NCBI RefSeq assembly: GCF_000687475.1
Contig: NC_057316.1
Span: 3,100,001-3,164,000 of the forward strand
Reading direction: 5' to 3'
DNA length: 64,000 nt
Origin: Ustilaginoidea virens
Taxonomy: Eukaryota; Ascomycota; Sordariomycetes; Hypocreales; Clavicipitaceae
Numbering within the stretch: the stretch's first letter is position 1; every line of letters starts with the position of its first letter. This document shows positions 55,101-64,000 of this stretch, one piece after another. A program made the position numbers and the translations under genes. A model generated the notes under the pieces. That model did not search any database. It was given only the letters and a program-made list of their open reading frames with translations, and was not told the origin of the DNA.

Positions 55101-55622
55101 CAATTGGCAGCCTTCGGTCCTGCAGGGCGGTGGACACAATGAGGGATCAAGCAAGCCATCAAGGAAGCCAACCAGACGACATGCCATGCGCGGAAAGAGC
55201 CAGGCACCCAGACTGTTATGTACTTACTGTACGGAGTACGGAGTATTGCGGAGTATTCGTGGCGACTTCCCCCAAGAAGTCATGATTGATCGCGCCTTCC
55301 AGTGGGATGCACTGGAGATTGGAAAGCGCCAGGCAGGCCTGCTCCTCTCCACCTCTTCTGGGATGCCAACGCAACGGGGGCCAATGCCGTCTGGTTGTAA
55401 GCGCGACCTGGCCTAGCCAAGACCACCAGACCACAGTAACCACAACCCCAGTGACTACACCCTACTCCTTAGGGTTGACCACATACCAGACATAACATGG
55501 TTGACTCCGCACTGCGTCAGAACCCAGCACTAGCTAGGGGTACGCATGACTAGGTACCTACCAGACTGTACCTAAGCTAGATTGAACCTCCATGTCACCA
55601 TGCCGCCATCGAACCATTGAAT

Positions 55623-55670
55623 ACTGAACCAACCAACCAAACCAACCAACCAACCAACCAACCAACCAAT
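55623..55670. repeat. (CCAA)n tetranucleotide repeat
   Basis: About ten units with one extra A. Confidence 0.9.
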
Positions 55671-57666
55671 GTTGCCATGATTATCCGAAAGGGTAACCTG
55701 CGCACCGCACTGTAGGCCCAGGTAGCAGACGTCGTGGGTTATCCCCGCAACCAAGGAGTGAATATGTTTGGCCAGGGCCCGATATCTCGCATGATATGCA
55801 TTTCTCACCATTTCCCCTCATCAACTGTGCATGTGGGCTAAATAGAAGATGGCAAGTCAGAAGACGATGGTGGGAGTTGCCTTGGCAAGTCGGGGTTTGC
55901 GGCTATGGCTGTTCGCCAATTTCCCTCCCGCCCACAGCCGCAGACACGAAGAAGCAAATCAGATCGGTCGCCCTACTTCTTGGTTATCCCAAAATAATTG
56001 CTTCCATATAGCTGTTGTGCTGCTGCTGCTGCTTCTTCTTTATTTTTTTCTTTTTTTTTTTTTTTTATTTATCTCAAAACTTCAGCCCGAAGCTCCCATT
56101 TGATCTTGGGCTCATTTCCCACCTTTAGCGTTTCGATTTCGTGGCATAAACTGCATGTGGGAACCGCCATCATGATAGCAGGTTGTACGATCGCGTTGTC
56201 TCGGTACATCCGCTGAAGGGCCTCGAGATTCATCTGCCACGTTGTCGACAGCCTTCCCCAACTTTGTTCCAGATGTCGATGCTGTTTCTGCCATGAAGAA
56301 AGACCCTTATGTCGCCGAAGAGCAAGGGCGCAGTAGCTAGAATAGAATAAAGGGTCATAGGCCAAGTAAAACAGAATGCAGCCCCAATATATATATTTCT
56401 TGACCAGCAACATTGGACTCGAGTATCTCCTCACTGCTTACCTGATCCGCTCCACCCGTTCTACTCCGTACATAGGGGGCGGAAATGGCTGTCCAGCCTT
56501 GAGTAATGGGACGCTCAACTTCGCACAGTCACAGTCTATGAAATGGCCACAGCACGGCAGAATTCTTGAGCACCCAAGTTCATAACGTGCGTCTTGGTTT
56601 CACTCCATCGTAAGTTTCTCACCATGTATCTGAAACGTCTTGTAAACGAAATCCGATGAGAACCAAGTCATTATTATGGGTGAGGAGCATTGCTCGTCCG
56701 TCCGCCCGTCACTTGGCGCTGGTGAATCTGGATGTGTTTTCCAAGGTTGACCGCGCAAGGTCTTGGAGCTGTGATTTAAATGCCAAATATTGTACTCGCA
56801 CATGTCGGTCGAGAGCTATGTAGTGTTTTCGCCGTTACCACGGGGTCCCGTCCCGATTGTACACGGTATTCCGCATAGCCTAGTTGGTTGTCTCACTGGC
56901 ACAAGATCAATGATCATGAGGCTTTGTATGGCCAATCCGTGTTGACCCTCGCTCCAGGGAGAAAAAGCAGTCAAGTTGCCTTTGAGAAACAAGCAGGCAA
57001 GAGAGTCGCCACGCAGCAAACTCATCGATGGCTGCGCTGCACGTTAGCTATAGGCTAATTAGCGTTACCGGGGATTTGGGTCAACCAACGATTCACGAAG
57101 CCGTGGCTCCGCAATTCCCCTGATCCCGGGGCTCTGGGTTCCTGGGTCTACAGTGCTACACTCCAAACAGGGGGCTTGCCGCTGATCGCCATGTTGTGTG
57201 AGTTTCGGATACATACATGACTGGTAGCCACTCGCTTCTTGCCAATCATTGTTGGAGTGTAACAGCAAAGTACTCCGTATCTGTCTTGGTGATGGTGCAG
57301 GGCACAATCGACTGGTGCAACGCGAAGAGGCTTGCTTCTCTCGCGCCAGTTTCGCCAACAACACGAAGAAGCCCTGGTTTGCAGACATTTGAGGCATCAT
57401 TTCTTTCTACAGGGGAGTTGAGTCCCTCACAACTGGCGCGTCGCGTCTCGTCTTTGATAAAAGCCTGGATGCGGCTGGGCTTCGGCTCCATCCGACGGAC
57501 TAGTCAGCTGTTGACGTTGATGTCGGTGCCGGACGCTGGAGTATCTTGCCAACTTGCTTTTGGTTTGCTCTGGCGTTCGGAGAGCAAGGCTGATTGATGC
57601 AGGACCCATTTCTTGTTCCCAACACTGACTTGTTGAGTAACGATCCAAGGGGAATTTGTATTTGTG

Positions 57667-57693
57667 CGAGACGAGACGAGACGAGACGAGACG
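57667..57693. repeat. (GAGAC)n pentanucleotide repeat
   Basis: Five units; reverse complement of the CGTCT repeat near 44.9 kb. Confidence 0.9.
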
Positions 57694-58172
57694 GTCGTGC
57701 CAATCCAATTTCCGAAGGCGTTGGATTGGGTCTGCTCTGTCCAGGTCCTGCATCCTCCGTACCAAAGGGAAAAGAAGGCCTTGCAGTTGGGTTGACGCGT
57801 GACTCGGCGTGAGGTTTCGAGGTGGGTTGAAATTGGTCGGTGGTGTGGCTGGCGGTAAGAGGCCTGTCCGGTCTGTCTGTTTTGGTCATGGTGGGTCAAT
57901 TCGGTTGAACATTGCAGATGGCAAAAATATTGACCCGACTTTCTCAGGATTTGCTTTGCAGCAATGGCACAACCACCCTTTATTTTGTGGACGCGTCTGA
58001 AGGGCAATTTCGGCCAAATACCATGAAATACCGACCTGGATACTATGACCATCTCCGGTCCAATTACGTTGCTGGCGTGACAGATTTCGATGGCTCCGTG
58101 CCAACAGGAGCAGCCACGTATATACTCACTCATCCATGTCTTTCAGGATTCAGAGTCGTGGAAGAGGTCTGG

Positions 58173-58203
58173 TCCGTCCGTCCGTCCGTCCGTCCGTCCG
58201 TAC
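58173..58203. repeat. (CCGT)n tetranucleotide repeat
   Basis: About seven units, ending in a CGTACGT variant. Confidence 0.9.
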
Positions 58204-58306
58204 GTCCGCTCGCAAAGGTTCGCTAACCTCGTTGCAACACCTTGCGAACTGTTCTCAACGAGAAACCCCAAAGGGGGGATGTGGGGTGGGGGAAGGGGGG
58301 GGGGGG

Positions 58307-58308
<2 letters not shown>

Positions 58309-58345
<37 letters not shown>
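58309..58345. repeat. Poly(A) tract of about 37 bp after a G-run
   Basis: A G10-plus run and TTT precede an A-run of about 37 bases, the longest homopolymer in the window. Confidence 0.9.
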
Positions 58346-58347
<2 letters not shown>

Positions 58348-60618
58348 AGCGCCGGGGGTGGGACAAATAAATGGAGGGAATGAAGGGCCTCAATTGCTGC
58401 CATTTTCCGCATACTCTGCTCTCACAGAGGCAAGTGGTGGACCATGATGCAGGTTGCAGGTACGGTTGGCTCTCCCGAATCCTCCTTTCCCTCTTCCCTT
58501 TCAAATAAATGATGTGGGCGTGGCCAGAAGAACCCAGAGCTCCTTCGCAGGCGGACTATGTGAGCTACTACTATACACCACCTGTAACCCAAGTACCACG
58601 TCGGTACTCCAGACTCCGTAGTCCGTGCTCGGTGGCCTCGCATTTAAAAAAAAATCCCATGGCCATCAGAGTTTCAAGCAATTTATGTGGCATGAGGCCC
58701 TTGTGATTGCAGCGTTGTACTGGGATAGACCAGCCATGCAGGGTGGACAAGCAGATTTCTCATCTCCACGGCTGATCATTCACCCTGGTCATGCCCGAAA
58801 GGGCGACCGCAGCTAGGGCCATGTGAGGAGGAGTGATGGCCCCTGGCTATACTGAGGAGTCAGGCGTCGGGATTGCTACTCAAGAATTCGTTCGTATCTG
58901 CTCGAGCGCCCGAAAACTGAGGTTCCGGGTGTATACTTCAACAGCAGGTGATGATGGTGCATGGTGCGGTTGCAACCAGACCAGCAGAGCAGGGAAACGA
59001 GGTTGGCAACCCGCCATGGTCTGGCGGCATATGATGACTAATTAGAAAAGCGACGGCGTAGCAGGCAAGTACATACATGTAGTCCGTACATGGCGGCGCA
59101 ACATGGAAAGACGAACATTGTATTGTGTCCATCCAATCAGCGTCAAAAACACCATTCTAGTACTCTACGAGATGAAAACTCTGAACGGACCGTCATAATC
59201 GCAATCTGAACCACATGATGAGGCGACTTAAGCGAGCATTCGACCGCTAAATTGGTGCAACTGAAAAGACCTCGATGGGGACGAGCCCGTTCCGACGAGC
59301 CCGTTCCGGCCTGGCTCTGCTACTCCGTACTGAATGGGTGATTGCCAACCCGTTCGGCTATCCCTCCAATGCGGAGGACCATCGTGCAACAAGCACAGTT
59401 GGATTGAAGCTTTTGGCGGACATGGCCACCTGACGGACGGGTGTTTGTACGAGCCTGCCTACAGGGTGCTCCTTGGACCATTTCAAGATTCAACCGGGAC
59501 ACACGCCGAACGCTGCTGCATTTAGGGACATATAACAAGGAATACATACTCCACTCCGTACGTCTCAAGACGCCCCTCGGCCCCCCACCTTTCCTTCCAA
59601 TGGTCCGTATCGGAATGAAGCCATGTTTGCAGAACAGTACTGTTACCGAGCAGGTATCTTTTGGTGCGAACCGCGAGGCCCACGAAGCCCACGAAGCCCA
59701 CGAAGCCGACAAACAAGAGAGGAACAACGTCGAGCCAAGAGCTCATGTCAGTGGTTGGGAAAATCCCCTCTTTTGTTCGAGTCTCGCCCATCAGGGCTTC
59801 CCAATGCAGTCAGCCAGCCTTGTCAGAGACGTTGACGTGCAGGTAAGAGCATAGGTACGCAAAGGGCAACCAACATGAGTTTTTGCAGCTCTGGAAACAA
59901 TGGCACGGCACGCGCGCACGACGTGCCGTGCAGTGGTGTGGTCGAATTGGGCCCGTCCGTTCTTGAGTGGTTGGCTGACGGTTGACCCCTGATAGCACAG
60001 TGCAAGTGCAAGTACGCAATTCACACTCACGACGATCCTGCAAGTTTCTTGCCTGGCGTCACCATCTAGAACAGCACTTGTTACATACAGCACATTCTCT
60101 ACGTGACGCTTGGAGCTCCCGCGAACAAGCAGAAAGAAAAGAGGTGAGACACAGACGACACAGACAGGTACTAGTCGAGGCGATCTGAGCCAGGGAAGGC
60201 CCCACCCTGACCGCCCAGGAACCTCTTGCAGTCCCAAAGCCAGCAAGCACCCACCAGACTTGTCTGGAGACGAGTGTCCCAGACTCCACACCGATGCCCT
60301 GTTCCTTCCTGTGCCTTGCATCCGCCCGCAACTGAGTCCTGACGCAGCCAACACCCGCCTGGTGAAACTTTGGTCGCGGCATGTTGATGTACTTTCCTAA
60401 TTTCATTCATGGCGGTTTTCTCTGTGGCATGGCAGATCATGCAAGCCAGGAATGCCCCCTTTGAGCCAGGTGAACAGAACAAGAACAGCCTTCTATCTAC
60501 CCGCCAGTGCGGACACGGCTGCCGGGCTTGTCTTCGGCCCGAAGAAGACATGGCACAAGAGCAAGAGAAGTTGATGGGGACATGCATGCTGAATGATGCC
60601 GAGTTCCCTGCCGCCCAT

Positions 60619-60652
<34 letters not shown>

Positions 60653-62433
60653 ACTACTGCTACCTGTCCTGTCATTCCGCAGTCCTTGCTGGAACCGAAC
60701 GACGGCTTTCTTGGGAGGTCCACTGATCGATCTACCTGCCTCTCAACAAGTTTGCGAATCAGCATTCATTCCGCCGGATCAACTCTGAGCCTGCCAGAGC
60801 CGAAAACCCGCCGCGGCACCTCTCCTCTCCTCTCCGCAAGCCTTGTGCCTGCCATCAAACTGATAATCATGCGGCTTTTGGAGCCACCTTCCACGTTGTG
60901 TCCTAGGTTTGGTGTGACACGGCACCAATCCCTCTGCTTTACATCGATTGTGTGCCATCACACAATCTCCTTGGACCCAAATTCGTGATGTGGGGTTTGA
61001 GACATTTAGGGTATTGGACCTTTGGTAGCAGGACGAAGCTGACGGCAGTACTCCGTAGTGTGGACAAATCGAGCAGTTCGACTCGGGACGTCTGCCCGAG
61101 TTCCAGATGGTTCTCCAAAGGGTTCAATTGGCCCCGGAAGGAACATGCCCTCGCTTGCCTCTACCCGAAACAAGGGGGAAAAAAAGCCATTCTCACCAGC
61201 AACAGAAAAAGACAAGAGAGAGGGACAAGGAGAGGGTGAAGGGGAAATGATGACCTGTTCAACGTCATTCAACGACTCACTGAACGATTCCTATAGCTTC
61301 CGCCACGACGCTGTCGGATCAGCTGGCGGAGTGGGTGACTCCGAAAGCTGCGTAGCATATGCAGTGATGCACTGCACACTCCACTGGGACAGGGAAGAGA
61401 GCACAGGCAGGGCCCAGGCATTTGCGGTCGCGCGAACCCCGGAAAGCACACATGCTGGGACCGAGCAAAGACATCTGAGCGGGTACGGGACCGACCCAGA
61501 CATAGTGTCACCGGCTCCGATCGCTGGAGCGAGCCAGGGTCCTGGTCACTTGGCGACTGCTGCTGACCAGTGAGGGGACCTCAAAGTTGCCATGGCGAAA
61601 ACAAATTTGCGACCCGGATACACAGAGCCAGAGCAGCCAGAGCAGCCAGTGTGCGAAAAGCTTGCATGCATGCATGCATATCACCTCACCGGGGCTTTGA
61701 AGAAGGCTGCAGGCTCATGTAGCTGGTTCAAACTTCAAAGCAAGGCAACTCTGCTTCGGCCTTGACCAAAAAACATCGATAAGGAGAAGGAGAAGGAGAG
61801 GTGGGGTTGTCAAAGCTAAATGCTGTCAGCATTGTATCTTTTTGTTTCATCCGGAACGCGCCTCCCTCCATTGGGGACGACGCGGGAGGGCCGCCACAAC
61901 TCGCTTCGACGACAAGCTGAGCGCTTGTGATAGCTGAGGGCGACGGTGGAGCTATCAATATTGGTCACATACGCCACCCCACGGGCGCCATCTCACGAGT
62001 TGGTACGGAGTCACAAGAAATGCGTTCCGTCAGCTTGGGAGAAACGGAGAAAGGCAGTCAGTCACAGGCCCTCCTCTCCTCTCCTTCTTTCAGAACCGAG
62101 GAGAGACGACTAAAAAAGCACAGGCCGCTGGGGGGAAAAAAACGGGCGGCAGGGGTAGAGGCGTGAGCTAGGAGTAAATGGCTGGCTAGCCAATGGCTTT
62201 GCCGCCGATACCTCACGGCCGAGAGGCCCGACAAAGAAAGTTTGAACAAGAGTCTCCTGTCTGCAAGACTCACCCTCGGCCGCCGTGGCGAACTGTTCCG
62301 ACGAGATTTTGTCTAGTTGATGGATGAACCGAGCGGAGGCTGTAGTCGGTTGCCCATGGCTGCTCACATGAAATTCGCCGGACCTCGTGCGAAAAAAAGG
62401 AGGGAAATCGTTGGGAAACAGGCCAAAGTTTAC

Positions 62434-62505
62434 CACAACCACAACCACAACCGCAACCGCAACCGCAACCGCAACCGCAACCGCAACCGCAACCGCAACC
62501 ACAAC
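62434..62505. repeat. (CAACCG)n hexanucleotide repeat
   Basis: About twelve units; the outer ones are CAACCA, the inner ones CAACCG. A hexamer period keeps all frames open. Confidence 0.9.
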
Positions 62506-62862
62506 TGCTGAGCGCCGAGCGCCGAGTACTCGGTACTCGTTACTCGTTACCCGGTACAAGCTTCGTCAGAAGCCCACGGAGTACCCGTCTGTCCGATTCC
62601 TGATCTAGCGACGCTTGGGATCTTGGCTACGGACCATTCCCTATCCACCTATCCTGCATCCGCATAGAGATGGCGGCAGAGAACAACACATGACAAGAAT
62701 ACCTCTTCCGTACCCAGCTACCCATCTACCCATGGGGGGGGCGCTCAACCAGCACGCACCGAGGACAAAACGCTCCAACGCTCCAACGCTCCCAAAGGGG
62801 AATCCATTGACTGCTGCGTTCACCCTGTGCCCGCCCACCCATCCAAGGCTTTAAGACGGTGG

Positions 62863-62920
62863 GGTGGAAGAGGTGGAAGAGGTGGAAGAGGTGGAAGAGG
62901 TGGGAGAGGTGGGAGAGGGG
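62863..62920. repeat. 9-bp GGTGGAAGA tandem repeat
   Basis: About six units, the last ones changed to GGTGGGAGA, followed by a G-rich stretch. Confidence 0.85.
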
Positions 62921-63692
62921 GGTGGGAGAAGGGGGGGAAGGATATCATCTTGCAAAACCCTCCCCCACCCTTCCACCCCCCCTTTTCCCCTTGCTTTTGT
63001 GCCCCCACGTCTCCCCGCCCTTGACCAATTTGGGCGTCGGGCTGCCATCCACTACCCTGGTCCTCCTGCCCACTGCCGCCGGCGACCCACCCATCATCAC
63101 CTTCCCGGGTATCCAACAGCCCGCAGGCGCTAAGCCCTTAGCGTCGCGCACCTACCCTCTGGAGTCAGCGGTTCGGTTCTGTTGACTCTTGTTTCCTCGC
63201 GAGTCTTGCCTCGCTGGCCTTTTCTGGTATTCCATGTGGCTGAAAAGCAACGTTCAAGCCGCGAGCCCGGGGCCTGGTTCATCATGCCCTTGGATGATGA
63301 ACTGGGCTGGCTGCGGCCCAGTCCAGGTCCAAAAGCTGGTTCCAAAGCTGGTTCCAAAGCTGGTCCAATCGCGCTCGGGCTGCTACCTACTTGGCAATTG
63401 ATCGACCATTATGTGCTGGTAGGGACATTGCGCGCCCACATCGCCCGCAGCCCACCACCGCCTTGGGCACAGCTCGGGCTGGGGGTCGTGCTGCCGTGCC
63501 TTTGGGCTGTTTGGTACCGCAATATCTCGCAGACAAGGACGGACGGGGCCATGAACGGACAGGGCCACGGATGGACAGGGCAGGGCCATGGACGAACGGT
63601 GGAATTTACGGGCACAGCCTTGTGAAGTCGCAGCTCTTGAGCGTCTCCCGCAACAACCAACTTTGCCCATGCCGCCGCCGCCGCCGCCGCCG

Positions 63693-63730
63693 CTTATTTT
63701 TATTTTATTCTATTCTATTCTATTCTATTT
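63693..63730. repeat. (TATTC)n pentanucleotide repeat
   Basis: About six units with TTTTA variants at the edges, right after a GCC triplet run. Confidence 0.85.
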
Positions 63731-64000
63731 TATCTTTATTCTTTATTTCTCCTTGGTTTTCATTTTCATTGGCCTTGCTCCTCCTTTTTTGCCGGCTGTT
63801 CCTCCGCCTCCGCCTTCATATCATCATCATCATCATCATCATCACCATCATCACCTTGGTCTTTTCCATGGCAGATCTGGCATCGGCTCTGGCCCTTTTG
63901 TCCTCATGCACCCCATTCTCATGGTGCCGAGTGCTACACCGCCTGGCTGTCATGATTTGGAGCGATGAGGTATGTGTGTGCGTCCTTGGCTTGCCACGCA

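Larger units (their letters stand above)
55101..60600. other. Region without supported genes (continued)
   Basis: The longest ORF is 209 codons (57504-58133, minus), low in domain character and lying over a GAGAC repeat. Repeats: (CCAA)n 55623-55670, (GAGAC)n 57667-57693, (CCGT)n 58173-58203, and a 37-bp A-tract after a G-run (about 58290-58345). CCCACGAAG units lie at about 59678-59705. TACTCCGTA-family words occur near 55228, 56462, 57270, 58605, 59322 and 59553. Confidence 0.45.
60601..64000. other. Region without supported genes (window end)
   Basis: Contains CTA/CTG triplets (about 60618-60664), a (CAACCG)n run (62434-62505), a GGTGGAAGA tandem (about 62863-62920), a GCC run then (TATTC)n (about 63671-63730), and (CAT)n (about 63818-63848). 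The ORF at 61058-61573 (171 codons) has no recognisable domain. A gene could begin near the right edge but cannot be judged. Confidence 0.45.

Noticed and set aside
57504..58133. 209-codon minus-strand ORF
   Set aside because: Covers a GAGAC repeat, has no domain, and a second frame of similar length overlaps it.
59770..59795. tRNA-like T-loop sequence (GTTCGAGTC)
   Set aside because: No matching T-stem, anticodon arm or acceptor stem around it.

Overview
The window looks like nuclear DNA of a filamentous ascomycete. It has single genes on both strands with short GT-AG introns (71 to 242 bp) and CTNAC-type branch sites. It carries a Zn2Cys6 regulator, a Whi5-like repressor, a sedolisin, and a THI4 gene with a TPP riboswitch in its 5' intron. 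Gene content and style suggest Sordariomycetes, perhaps Hypocreales; that is inference. I see no operons, virus, plasmid, CRISPR array, rRNA or tRNA.

Layout. 1-840: 3' end of a repeat-rich, probably GPI-anchored surface protein. 2.5-4.4 kb: gamma-glutamyltranspeptidase. 4.9-6.6 kb: DHA1-type MFS exporter. 7.8-12.0 kb: P5A ATPase SPF1. 12.7-13.9 kb (minus): mitochondrial malate dehydrogenase, head-to-head with RQT4/TRIP4 (14.8-16.4 kb). 18.1-19.7 kb: Whi5/Nrm1-like protein. 21.0-22.1 kb (minus): low-complexity protein. 22.1-28.6 kb: gene-poor. 28.7-30.4 kb: sedolisin. 31.6-33.1 kb: class V aminotransferase. 34.5-36.0 kb: pepsin-type aspartic protease broken by a one-base frameshift. 36.7-37.1 kb: small, possibly myristoylated protein. 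38.5-39.4 kb: methyltransferase. 40.3-43.1 kb (minus): five-exon Zn2Cys6 regulator. 46.1-47.4 kb (minus): THI4 with its riboswitch leader. 47.4-64 kb: about 16.6 kb in which I can support no gene.

The genes are mostly unrelated housekeeping functions (ER membrane-protein quality control, TCA cycle, ribosome rescue, thiamine synthesis) with secreted or surface functions between them (two peptidases, gamma-glutamyltranspeptidase, wall protein). I see no biosynthetic cluster.

Two things stand out. First, the THI4 leader: a TPP aptamer in an intron, and two upstream ORFs that, in the unspliced and spliced forms respectively, both end on the TGA overlapping the THI4 start codon (ATGA). Second, the non-coding DNA carries two recurrent short words, TACTCCGTA and TAGGTACCTA, far above chance, often as palindromes or tandem copies and almost always between genes. 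Many mini- and microsatellites add to this.
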